Origin: Beroe ovata
Taxonomy: Eukaryota > Ctenophora > Nuda > Beroida > Beroidae
Direction of reading: 5' to 3'
NCBI GenBank assembly: GCA_946803715.1
Contig: CAMPET010000051.1
Span: 237,789-277,873 of the forward strand
Length of the DNA stretch: 40,085 nt
Both the position numbers and the translations under genes were made by a program. Below, one piece after another: positions 1-10,809 of the stretch (position 1 is its first letter; the number at the start of each line of letters is the position of its first letter). Below the pieces are notes generated by a model. The model did not search any database, was not told the origin of the DNA, and saw only the letters and a program-made list of their open reading frames with translations.

Positions 1-832
1 ACACACACACACACACACGCACTTGTCATGTCACTTGCTCGTATGAGCATTGAGCACTATACAATAGTCAATCAAGATGATTTAAAGAGATGCCACGGAC
101 TACAAAGAAGTGTGATTCGTGTAGTCGACATTGAGTGTACCCTATATCTCTACATATCCCGTACACAATGTATAGTGAGTACATTGCCCGAAAACAGTGT
201 AATTGTACACAGCGTATGACTAGGTATACCTTCTGAAGAAGGGAGTTGAAGATCTTGATCCTAATCGTTATAGCTTCATCTGTCTCATCGAACTCTATTG
301 TTTGCCGATAGAGACCGAATTTGAACACGAGATGCATCCTGAAACAGATAGATAACAGTCCCATGTAGACAGATAGTGCGAGTTAATCATATAGCACGAG
401 TTCGAGATTTCCTAAGATGGACTGGTGGATATTATGAAGGAGCTGTCACATGACACGCAGAGACACGTGTTGCGCTGTACTGTAGTGCTTGACAGTCTCA
501 CAATTATACCGAGAATAACAATGTGAATCACAATGATGCTGGTAACAAAGTGACCATCATCTGGCGACCCAGAGTTCACAGCGCTCGATATACATATAGA
601 ACACTCTGCACACAATTCTCACTAAATCTGTACGTGATATTGTGGATAACACACATCTGTTATAGTAATGGAGGCAAGCTTGAGTAGCTATATAACATTA
701 TAATGTCCCTCGTTCTATACTGTACTATCTCTCACGTCACGAGACATTGGTACATTGATATAATGTGATTCGTCACCAGCAATGGGTTCTACTCCAATCG
801 ACTACACTTTGGTACTTACATTGATATACATA

Positions 833-1135
833 AGTGCAGCACTCAGTGCCATACCCACTACCGAGTGCAGCACCCAGTGCAGCGCCCACTACCGAGTGCA
901 GCACTCAGTGCAGCGCCCACTACTGAGTGCAGCACTCACTGCAGTGCCCAGTGCCATACCCACTACCCAGTGCAGTATTCACTATTCAGTGCCATACCCA
1001 CTACCGAGTGCAGCACTCAGTGCAGCGCCCACTACCGAGTGCAGCACTCAGTGCAGCGCCCACTACTGAGTGCAGCACTCAGTGCAGCGCAGTAGTGCCC
1101 AGCGCAGTACCAAGTGCAGTACTAAGTGCAGTACC
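833..1135. repeat. 31-bp tandem repeat (minisatellite)
   Basis: About seven imperfect copies of a 31-bp unit built from the words AGTGCAGCACTCAGTGCAGC and GCCCACTACCG. One interior unit is expanded and altered (about 940-1000), and the last copies degrade into GCAGTACC words. Because 31 is not a multiple of three, each reading frame cycles through the same Ser/Ala/Thr/Cys-rich words, which creates three overlapping spurious open frames. Confidence 0.9.
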
Positions 1136-1377
1136 TACCCCCATGACAACACTATGACAAACCTGACATCCATGGAGGAATCGTCGTGATTCACTGGTGT
1201 CAACATGACACTACCGACCGACACACCGTCCATGATAACAGTGCTACTTCAACATCACCGGCAAGCCATGAATACCTATAGTAGATTAGGGACCAGTGTA
1301 GAGGCAAAAACACAATTGTTTTGGTTTAGGATGTAATTAGAAAGGGAGAATACTCACAACACGCACGCAAAAGACGC

Positions 1378-1430
1378 ACACAGACACAGACACAGACACA
1401 GACACACAGACACAGACACACACACACAAA
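1378..1430. repeat. CACAGA/CA microsatellite
   Basis: Simple repeat of CACAGA units grading into a CA run, directly visible in the sequence. Confidence 0.9.
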
Positions 1431-2165
1431 AATACTGACAAAATTCACGAAATTACCCGGTGTACAATATGTCGAGTAAAAACGATGGACTGCATATTAT
1501 GTGTGCGCGTGTAAAGGGACGTCAACTTCCCTAAATGAGGAAAATTCGAAAGAAATCCTGACACTCACATTCTATAGGAGTGTAACAATTATGTACTATA
1601 GGTTGAGTAGCAGCTCGCTAACTGTAAACTCACACATAATATACACACGCAAATAAACATACAAACAAACATGATGTGAAGTGAAAATTTGTCATTGATA
1701 GTAGTATATCCATGTACAAACATACACCCGGTTCATATACAAAGATTGACATGAGATAAATTATGCAGTGATTGTTTTTCAATAATTCATGAGTAATTAC
1801 TAATTACAGAAATCGATGGTCACAGGTTATAAAGCAACTACATACAGCTGTTTGTACACCTTGTAATGACAACCAGAAGAAGGGTCTCTTCATCTACAAA
1901 TGGTAAGAAGGATAAATTCCAACTAAAAATGCCCTAAAATATTAGAATTTAAAATCGCCTCCGAGACTTGATGGCTGTTTATAACTATTTTTGGGGGCGC
2001 TATTTCCACAAACAACTATTTCCACAAACAACTTTAACAGGTTCTGGAGTGGAAGAACATGAAAAGTCCGGTCCTATTCCATACGACATACAATTCCCAA
2101 AAGACTGTTGCCATGTCATATCGTTTTCAACTATATTATTGATCTCAGTAGGCACAAAGACAGAG

Positions 2166-4072
2166 TTATTCAGGCTGCTTCCGCTTTGAGATAGCGCCGC
2201 ACAACTCATTGCTGAACCCGGGAACAGGGGTTTTGTGTGACAAGCTTGTCAAGGATCTCACGCCGTTCACAATGTCGCGTGTCCGTCCTGCAGTAGATGG
2301 TTTAGAATGAGAACAAGGAGCAGCCTTAGGGAATAAAATGTTCATGCATCCTACTTATAATTTTCATTCATCCTGCAACGTACCGAAATAAACTCCCTCA
2401 ATTTGCTGGCGGATGTTGTTTTCCATTTCCTCTACCATTGGTCCGATGTTAACCACGTGACCTAGCGGACAAGATGTCAATCTGATACTCCAGCTTTATA
2501 ATGCCGTGTATACGTGTATTGAACATTGAATCAAATGTTCAAGCAAAATCTTACCATTATCCGAGTACATATCCTCTTCCTTTTGACGCATGATGCTTCC
2601 TCCAAGGTCCATTGGTGCTGCGTTTTCTCTGTCAAGAACCCTCATCATAACAGTTGTGGTCAGTTTGTAATGTGTAGGTCGGCTCAATCTTTCAGTTACC
2701 TAGAATCGAATCACATTTCCTGACATGTTCATAATATGGGATCTCTATTAGATTTGACGGCTTTTGCATTAAATTGAAAATCACAACTTATACGGCACGC
2801 ATAACCATGATAACGGATGTACTACAATTTTCATAACTCGAACCTCCATAACATTAATGGCATCCCAGCACCCATTAATTTCTCCCTTGAGTAGTTTTCT
2901 GATCAGTATTGCTGCTGCAAAACCATTGTCAATGTCCCAAACATAGACAGAAGATAGTGCCCCATCACCATAGTACATGTCGGTGTACAACTGGGAATAG
3001 TAAGAATATGACAGCAGTTATGAAAAGGATATACTAAATGAAGGTATTCATGCATCTTCATCTTTTCGCTCGACATGCACTTAAAACCGGAGTTCGGTTA
3101 CACACTTGCTTCACATCATTTGGAAGAATCGATGATGAGTCACTGATCAATTGATGTTTTAGGATAGCATATTCTCACTGGCACTGAATTTTCACTCTCA
3201 CAACACTTATTCCTTCATTGCACTCCTAAAAGACACTCACACCACTCTCCTAACCTTCAAACTCAGCTGCTGTATCATATCATTGGCTGTTTGGATGCCT
3301 AACACTGTAACAATTAGACGCTTCAGAAATGCATCTGTTTTCCTGAATCTGACAGAATATAATTTCGGATACCAATGTTTACCCAACAATTGATTACAAT
3401 GAAATGTAAACAAAAAACATGTATCATATATTTCCCCAAATAAACTTAACTTCTAGAGAGAAGCACTGGAAAACAAAAAATGCTTTTGAGGCTTTACTAT
3501 TAAATTATTATTGGCAGGATCAAATAAATGATTATTATACTGACAAATCAACTTTTGATGAATAATAGGTAGGAACCTAGCATTTACCTTGAAGGCGGAA
3601 TTCAATTCTTCCTCTATAACTCTAAGCTGAATTGGTGGGTGATATCCATCATCAATCATTGGAAAGTATGTGTCACTCCAAGGTGATCTAAAACTGTCAC
3701 CATCCCTGAAAGCTTCTACTTATGAACAACCTGGACTTTCTCAATACTTGGCAAGGTTCACTTGACACTCTTCTGGATAAATTATAATCCAAATGTAGGA
3801 TTCTGAATATATTCGCCAATCATTGACAGAAATGGCTTAACTGAGATAAAGTGGAGTTTTGCATACCTGTTATAGTCACAGATGATGTAATCTTTTTGCT
3901 TCAATTCATCTCTGCTCACATGGAGAGGTTGATCTATAGCTGATAACAATTCTTCAGTAATATTTGGACAAAGATCAATCAAATTTGCCAAGAATTGGGC
4001 AGAATTTTGAGGAGGCATTCTCCTCATCACATCAAGAGCTCTTTCAATCTGCCGTTCTTCTTCCATAGACAT
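2166..4072 (-). CDS. CAPZB: F-actin-capping protein subunit beta, complete, 6 coding exons
   Basis: Beta subunit of the CapZ heterodimer, which caps actin filament barbed ends in the cytoplasm. Exons on the minus strand: 4072-3867, 3705-3588, 2990-2844, 2699-2555, 2461-2384 and 2287-2166. All junctions are GT-AG and phase-consistent, giving about 271 residues (the family is normally about 270-280). Seen motifs in order: ALDVMRRMPPQ, LIDLCPN, AIDQPL, CDYNRDGDSFRSPWSD (made across a splice), SSVYVWDIDNGFAAAILI, GCWDAI, HYKLTTTVM, MDLGGSIMRQ, NIGPMVEEMENNIR, YFGRTRDIVNG, and a C-terminal SKRKQPE tail like the actin-binding tentacle. These match the family from end to end. Start uncertainty: an acceptor (TTGCAG) lies three bases before the ATG at 4072, so a tiny upstream exon may supply the true first residues; a second ATG is at 4066. 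The protein is more divergent from vertebrate CAPZB than is usual for this family. Confidence 0.93.
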
Positions 4073-4225
4073 AATCTGCAATTGCAAAATGTGATAGATA
4101 ATACTATCAAGCATCTTTGAGATGATTCACAATCCAACATAGTTACTTGAAATGGAAATATAATATGAGAAGCTTGAATAGTGGCAAATCAATGTAGTTT
4201 GCCATGAATAAACTCAGAGCAGTAG

Positions 4226-4471
4226 GTCTGCCCCTATTTAAAACCTCATCAGCTCATTGACCTCTATAATAGAGCAAAGTTTCGAAAAAGGGTGGACCCT
4301 AACAGAGCAGTAATCAGTCCTGCAAGCTGCAACAATCCAAGAAATGAGCTTCCATGTCATAGTATAGCATTTGTCACCAGGCCATATCAACACAGCAACA
4401 CACTTTTTGATCCAAAATTCAGCATGGAACAATTACAGCCATCCCTCCCTTTTCCAGGTCAAGCTCTGTGA
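4226..4471 (+). other. unassigned open frame of about 80 codons, no ATG
   Basis: One frame is open from 4226 to the TGA at 4469-4471, with a basic start (KFRKRVDPNRAVISP) and a Pro/Ser-rich end. I recognise no domain. It directly precedes and partly overlaps the LINE remnant at 4411-4584, so it could be an out-of-frame piece of that element or chance. No splice-site or family support was found. Confidence 0.2.
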
Positions 4472-4584
4472 CCAACCAGACACTATATGATAGGTCGTTT
4501 GCAGTACTGGGTCCTAAGCTTCGGAACCAGATACCAAGCACAATCAAAGTGATCAATAAATTTGACTCATTTAAAACTAGTTAG
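4411..4584 (+). mobile_element. LINE reverse-transcriptase C-terminal remnant
   Basis: An open frame ends at TAG 4582-4584 and reads LYDRSFAVLGPKLRNQIPST followed by IKVINKFDSFKTS. This is the characteristic C-terminal tail of CR1/L2/Jockey-like non-LTR retrotransposon ORF2 proteins (known pattern: ...YGDRAFSVAAPKLWNSLP...SLSSFKSKLK). Only about 58 codons survive, and an in-frame stop lies upstream at 4408. It is a 5'-truncated dead copy, as is typical for LINE insertions. It sits upstream of CAPZB on the opposite strand. Confidence 0.72.
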
Positions 4585-5704
4585 TCTGAATTTATTGCTT
4601 TGATGCCAGATGAGCCCCCAGTTGTTGGCAACAGCTGCAATTGGTCAAACTCCCTGGTAGTCTACTCGCCAGGGTGGTGATCCGAACTCTGATGACCATT
4701 TTGACTCTTTGGATAAACTCTACCAAGTTAGTTACAGGCAACTCTATTCTGACATTTCATTGTTCATAAATTGATTCATTGTATCATGTACCAACACAGG
4801 GTACTCCCCTGGAAACATAAGGTCTTCAGTTAAGTTCCATTGCTTCTAGAACATGTGTCCACTATGGAGGTATTGTTTGGATGAGCGGAAGGTATCTAAG
4901 AAATAAAAGGAACATGGTATAGGTATGCAGTACAAAGTCATGTAGTCTGTAGTCAGCTGTAGAGGCAGTGTTCATTGTTCAATGTAAAGCAAATGGATGC
5001 AGAGGCACTCCTTGTACAGAATAAAGTCAACTAATCTCAGTGAAGCACTTCCTAAAGCTTGGTGAAGCACTCCATAAAGCTAATTATCGCAAAGGCTGAA
5101 GCAGTGCATTTGCAATTTGGTCTCAAATGATCACTATGACTCAATGATTATGAGTATTGGGTAGGTGCGCCCGCAAAAATGTGCTTTCAGAATTCAGCTA
5201 TACAAATAATCAAAAAAATTTTATGCAAAAATTTTTAATTTTATGCAACTTTTTCTGTGCTTCTTTTCATCAAATAGGCCGAAACATAAACAGGCCTTCG
5301 ATGAAGGCGCGCGCGCCGCGCGCAAGAATTAACAGTGGACAGATAACATCCGGCAAGTCTGATCTTTTTTTAATGATGTTTTATTTGAAAAGCTTGATGA
5401 TTTGTGTGGCGATAATATAATACTATATAGTCGAGAATACTAGTCGAGAATACTATAGTCGAGATACTAGTTCGATCGACAACTCAATGAGATGATTTCC
5501 GCAGTACTCCATGTGTGGGGGTTCGAATGGCATCCTATGCTTGGTCACGGGCCTCAAAGTTTGAAAAATAATGAAAGCAGCACAACAGGTACGAAAAGAG
5601 GCTCAGACCAGAGCAGAGCTTCCTGTCCAAAAAGTTTTCTGAACATCGATCGACTCACTCCATAGTTTTTAGTGTGGAACTACTGTTCAGTCAGTTCGGT
5701 TGTC
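4585..5704. other. intergenic, no gene seen
   Basis: Likely 3' flank of the LINE remnant followed by unique sequence. It contains a GC-rich alternating stretch (5305-5325, GCGCGCGCGCCGCGCGC) and a short imperfect repeat of CTAGTCGAGAATACTA words (about 5424-5475). The last 200 bp may be the 5' UTR of the PHD-type LINE ORF1. No exon with conserved protein sequence was found. Confidence 0.4.
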
Positions 5705-6392
5705 ATGAATACGCATGTGTCAAGATTCCAGAGCCTTCTGGTCCCACCCACTGAAAGTGAGGATGATGGTGTGTCAACTGACGAGACTGGAAAGCCCTCT
5801 AGCTGGACTGGAAGTGGCCGACATAAGCAACAGAAAACCTATACAAAGAGGAAAAAGACCTGTAGTGATGGGGAACTGAAAAGTACCACATTGAGCCCAA
5901 AACAAATGGATGTGAAGAAAAGGAAGCCTGGTCCTGAAACTAAATCTCCATGTGTATGTGGTACCATAGTCGAAAGTATCTTGAATGGTATAACATGTGT
6001 TAATTGTAACCGCAAGTATCACATTGATTGTATGAAGCTCACAGGACTCTCTGCAGAGCTTATCAGATTGATAGAGAATTGGTGGTGTTTTAGTTGCCTC
6101 AGTTTCGAATATAGTTCTGAACTGAATCCCTCCCAGAGGTCAATGCGCCGCATGGTGAGAGAAGAACTCAAATCTGTGAGGGAAGACATAGCCTTAGTCA
6201 AGGAAGAGGTTGTGTCAGCATCCAAAGCTGTACAGAGTACTGTTAAGAATGATGTCAAAAACTATGCTGAAGCAGTTAAAACAGGGCACAAAGAGGTAAT
6301 TGAAGCTGCTGCTGCTCCAGCACTGGTCAAGAATGTTTGCCAGACTATCAACGTGGAGAATTTTGAAAGAGAACGAAGGAAAAAGAACATTG
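5705..6392 (+). mobile_element. LINE ORF1-like protein with PHD finger, truncated at a contig join
   Basis: The frame from ATG 5705 is open to the N at 6393 (about 229 codons). It has an acidic/basic low-complexity N-terminus, then a C4HC3 PHD-type zinc finger (about 5949-6102; CVC, CVNC, HIDC, WWCFSC), then a long charged helix likely to be a coiled coil (SVREDIALVKEEV), ending in ERERRKKNI. PHD finger, coiled coil, then an ERRKKN-type lead-in to an RRM-like domain is a known layout of ORF1 proteins of CR1/L2-group non-LTR retrotransposons, where they act as RNA-binding chaperones. No RRM, zinc knuckles or ORF2 follow after the N, so the copy is incomplete or mis-joined. A host PHD protein is less likely, given one uninterrupted exon and this layout. 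Confidence 0.65.
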
Positions 6393-6393
6393 N

Positions 6394-7019
6394 GAAAATT
6401 CCTAAATATTTCATGATGGAGTCCCTATTTCTTGAATGAGGAACTTTTTTCACTGAAAGGAAATGTTATGATTGGGTAGTATGCGTTTTCATGTGACAAC
6501 ATAATTGGAAATTGGATCCGAATACATAACTGAAGTTTTGTAAGCAGCACTTATTTGAAGAATTTCAGATTGATGTAGGGAGCAATATTTTGTGGATGAT
6601 TTTTGATTAAATTCCCAAGCATTTTCCTAGAAATTGTGGAAAATTTCCTGTAGGAGATCCTTGAAGGTTGTGCAGTGTGTTATCACTTATCATTCTGATC
6701 ATTGAAGCCTCAAGGCAAACAAGTATCTATTCTACAGTTTTGAAGGAATAAAGTCAACATATACTAGATGAACACCTATTTTGCCTGACCTTCCTTTTAT
6801 AATATGTTCTTTTTGCCAACTGATGTACACCCAATCTATAGAGAATGGTTTTTCGGGGAGGGGTTCCCAATAGATTCTGATCATGTTACAATGTTTCTTG
6901 ATTTTTATTGGTTGTATCAGTGTTCTTATCACGTGACTGAACAAATTTGGGATCCCTCCCCATAAATACCATTCACTATTGAAGAAGGCATTGATTATTC
7001 ATCATTGGTTATTACTCAG
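6394..7019. other. intergenic / VAV upstream region
   Basis: AT-rich sequence between the contig join at 6393 and the first recognised VAV exon. No supported gene. Because a pyrimidine-containing TTACTCAG precedes the VAV ATG, part of this stretch may be an intron following a non-coding first exon. Confidence 0.35.
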
Positions 7020-10000
7020 ATGGCTAGAAGTAGAGATAAGGCCATTCAATGGCAGAACGCACAAGATTGGCTCTATTCAACAGGTAAAGTGATATACAGT
7101 ACAGAAATATACCTATGTGCACCTCCATTTGAAATGAAGTGACCATCCATTGGGTGTGATATATCTAGTTGCTCGTGTAAAGATTTCTTTCTCTATTCAG
7201 GTGCACATTTTAACTATAACAAGCCCTGCTTGAATGAGAACCTACAATCAAATCTAGTTTCTTACATCTTTTCAGGTAAACTTGCCCAGTCCTGCAATGA
7301 GATACTGAATTTTGCCATGAATCTTGTGGATGGTGTGGTCTTGTGTGAAGTGGCTAACTTCCTTCATCCTGGTGCTATCAAAAATTTTTACTGTCGGCCT
7401 TCAATCCAATTTATGTGTCTAAAGAATATTGACAACTTCTTGAATGCTTGCATCAAGTTCTTTGGATTTCAGACTCATGAACTTTTCACTGCTACAGAAC
7501 TTCTTGAAGTTGAAAACTTTAGCAAGGTAACTGGGCATTAATTATTGAATAGGTTCCAATCCTCTTGATGAATGTTTTCAATAATTGGATTGCTTTATTC
7601 ACTACAAATTTTTTGATTTGGATAAGTGGTTTGGTTGTGCCCTCATCTTTTGAACCCACAACTAAAACCCATTTCAGGTTGTTGAGGTACTTTCAAAGAT
7701 TTCCCAAACAAGTCAAGCTAAAGCACGTGGTCTTCATCCATTTCTTTACCATTATGATGATCAAGAAGTCTACAACACATTGCAACGTGATGCTGAGTCT
7801 AGGAGTGAAGATATATACAGTAGGATAGATGATTTTGTCCAATTTGAAAGAACTCATGACTTTTCATACCAGGATTCTTATCAACAAGAAAGCATTTATG
7901 AAGACATAGTTAAAATTAAACAATATCGAATGGATAAGCCAAATGATAAAAGAGGCTATATGATAGATGAAATATTTGAAACAGAGAAAAATTATGTTCA
8001 AGTTTTGGAGATAGTGATATCTCACTTCTTAGATAAACTCAAGCCAATTCTGAGTCATGATGATATAAAAATCATATTCCAAAACATTGAAGAGTTAAAG
8101 AATATTCATGAGAAGTTGCTGCAGAGACTCAAGTTGAGCATTGATAATGGTGGAGGTACTATCGGTGAGCAATTTGTTAAGACCATTGACCAGTTCCTTA
8201 AGTATGGCAATTACTGTGCCAAATTAGACACAGCTTCGCAAAAGCTAGATGAGCTGATGCTTGACCCAAAGATTTCAAATAATGTGAATAGATGCTTACA
8301 GGAGTCTAATCAACGCTTCAGTTTGAAGGACTTGCTCAAAGTTCCTGCACAGCGTATTCTCAAATACCATATGTTACTGGAAAATCTCTTGAAAGATTCC
8401 CCTCTCAATACGGGACTTAAAGAAGGATTCCGTGTAATGAAGGCACTTGCTTCATATATCAATGAGTATAAGAGAAATTATGAACAGAAACTGATAACAA
8501 AGTCAATTGAAGAGAGGATTTCCAACAAAGAAGTTTTATGTGAAAATCTCTTGTCCTATGGAAAGCTCTTGAAAGACGGAGAAGTCATGGTCAAAACCAG
8601 TAATACGAAATCAAACAAGCGATTTGCATTCTTATTCGAGAGGTGTATCTTGATCTGCAAAAAATCTGATACTTCAATCCTGGAGGTACAAATTCCACTC
8701 GACTTTGAGACTTATGAAATATCAGATCATTATGACACGCCTGGAGGAGGCAAGTTTTCGTTTGGATGGTCAATGAAGAACAAAGTCGACTTTATGCTTC
8801 CAGCTTATCAGATCATGGTGAAAAATGCCGACCAGTGTGCTTTATGGTTATCTAAGTTGGAAGAAGGCTTTACTCTCCTTAAATCACCAGCCCATCTGAG
8901 GTGGGCCCATACCTTTGCACTCAAGGACTACGATTCTCAAGTAAAATGCTCAGTGTGTGGAGAGCAGTTAAGTGGAGTCTTCGCACAAGGACTGTACTGC
9001 TCAACTTGTAAATTATCTTGTCACCGTCACTGTAAGTCACGTGTTGTGGAGTGTAAGAGCCACCGACTAAGTCGTGGCAATAGTTACAACAAGGAACTCC
9101 CATCTGTGCCAGATTATCTGCAGGCAGATGGTCCGCCTGGTCCTCCCCCAATTCCTCCACGAGCGCCAAGCATCAAAGTAAGTGATTTGTTCACGCATTT
9201 GACGAATGAGTTTTTTCAAATCACTGATCAAGTTCGGAGACTGATTGTGATGGTTGTTTTCAGGATCGACGGTCGATTCCGAACACTCCATCAACTCAGT
9301 TCAACAGCAGATCGCCCTCCTTTGACAGAGGACCCCCCTCTTCTCCACAGCAGTTTACAATCCAGGGCGATCTGTATGTGTGTATTAAGGATTATAATGG
9401 AACGCCCATATCTGAGATATTCGAGCCTACCATAGTGCTTAACAGTGGAGAATTTGTAGAGGTGGGTACTGACCAGCCGGTTGATCACATCTTTGTCCTT
9501 GAATAAACAAATATTACATAAAATAGGTACCATGACTTTTTTTTTCAAATTTCAATGTCATTTATCCAACCTCTGACCTTGCAGGTCACCAAGAAGGACC
9601 ACCCTATGTATTGGAAGGGCAAGAGTCAATCATCTGGTCTTATGGGATATTTCCCATCCGAAAATGTGAAGATGTACTCACTTAGCCGCCAGGATTCCGT
9701 GGCATCATCGGTCTCATCCATCTCTAGCCGATCAGCGTCCCTGAACTCGCAGCACAAGTTGTACGATTACTCCTGGTTCGTGGGGGAGATGGACCGTAAT
9801 GGTGGCAGGTGAGACAAAGTGATATCGGCAGTTATTGTTCGGGTATCGATGTTTGGTGATGTAACCAAGTTCAACTTTTGTTATTGATCGCGGAGTATGT
9901 TGGATGTAATTGATATATTTGCTGACAACCAGCTCCACGTGTTCACTCGTGTGATGCAGACGTTGTTCAATGGCAATAACCATAACTTCAACCATCGTTC

Positions 10001-10809
10001 AGCTTATTGCAGAGCCAATGATTTATGCCTGAGGTCATCGTATACGGGAATTTTTAACGACTTGTAGACTTGTAATAATGAAAGAGCAACTGTCTTAATT
10101 GTCGGCACGTACCAACTCGTAATGTGAAACATGCCATCCGCGTTCCAGACTGCTTTTGCTATTCGCTTAATACAGTCGTGGTGGAGATATGAATTCATCG
10201 ATTAGTTATCATCATTAACTGGTCACTGGAATAATGGGCGTATCTTGAATATTATGTTATTAAGGCACGGAATTAGTGTACGATATATGAAGGTATTTTT
10301 TGCGGCTTCTACATCATCAGTCTATTTTTAGATTGTAGTGATGAATGTTACTTTTTATAAATTTTACATCACATCTACTCGTTGATAAGATGTAGCTAGC
10401 TAGCCAAATCATGAATGCACCTGTTATTTTTGGACTATAACTTAGCCTATCTGCATGAAGGTATGAGTCAACTCACGATTCCCATGATTTTCACCTAGTT
10501 CACCATGATCGTACCTATTCCGGCAGGATGATGTTGGAGCCAGTAACGGTCCCTGACGGATGTTACCTGGTCCGGGAGTCTAAGAACCGTCTCGGACAGT
10601 TCTCCATTGATGTGAAGTTTAACTTCCTGGTCAAGCACATCAAGGTGGTCTACTCGGAAGAGAATAAGACGTACTGTCTTGCGCCATCGAAAACGTTCAA
10701 TTCAATAGTGGACCTGGTCAAACATTACCAGACAAGCACACTGGGACAGGTGTTCAGAGACCTGCAAACCAGGCTACTAGTGCCTTACAGAAGCTTGCCT
10801 GGGTCATGA
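7020..10809 (+). CDS. VAV: VAV-family guanine-nucleotide exchange factor, 6 exons, one SH3
   Basis: Exchange factor for Rac/Rho GTPases acting below tyrosine kinases in the cytoplasm. Exons: 7020-7083, 7276-7526, 7678-9177, 9264-9461, 9585-9808 and 10527-10809; all phases agree, giving about 839 residues. Domains in order: calponin homology (LVDGVVLCEVANFLHPGAI, MCLKNIDNFLNAC), acidic region with EDIYSRIDD and SIYEDI, DH (ETEKNYVQVLE, LKDLLKVPAQRILKYHMLLE), PH (KRFAFLFERCILICKK), C1 zinc finger (H-x12-C-x2-C-x13-C-x2-C-x4-H-x2-C-x6-C, about 8911-9051), a proline-rich linker (PPGPPPIPPRAP), SH3 (VCIKDYNG, YWKG, GYFPSENVK) and SH2 (YSWFVGEMDRNGG, YLVRES with the phosphotyrosine-binding Arg, LVKHYQ). 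Compared with vertebrate VAV1-3 the C-terminal SH3 is absent: TGA comes 13 residues after the last SH2 strand. DH, PH and C1 sit in one 1.5-kb exon. Exon 2 may instead start at 7201 (+25 residues, in frame). Confidence 0.93.

Larger units (their letters stand above)
1..2165. other. repeat-rich non-coding stretch
   Basis: No coding region can be supported here. The stretch opens with an AC dinucleotide repeat (1-18) and holds a 31-bp tandem repeat (833-1135) and a CACAGA-type microsatellite (about 1378-1428). The rest is AT-rich unique sequence, and its short open frames lack any family resemblance. The right end (1970-2165) lies just downstream of the CapZ-beta stop codon on the minus strand and would contain that gene's 3' UTR. 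Confidence 0.6.

Noticed and set aside
782-1157. Overlapping Ser/Ala/Cys-rich open frames
   Set aside because: They are the same 31-bp tandem repeat read in three frames; no start context, splice sites or family match.
5480-5545. Possible tRNA-like B box GGTTCGAAT in the PHD-LINE upstream region
   Set aside because: No foldable cloverleaf with a matching acceptor stem or A box could be built; probably chance.
6732-6944. Minus-strand 70-codon frame upstream of VAV
   Set aside because: No recognisable domain, no family pattern and no flanking splice logic.
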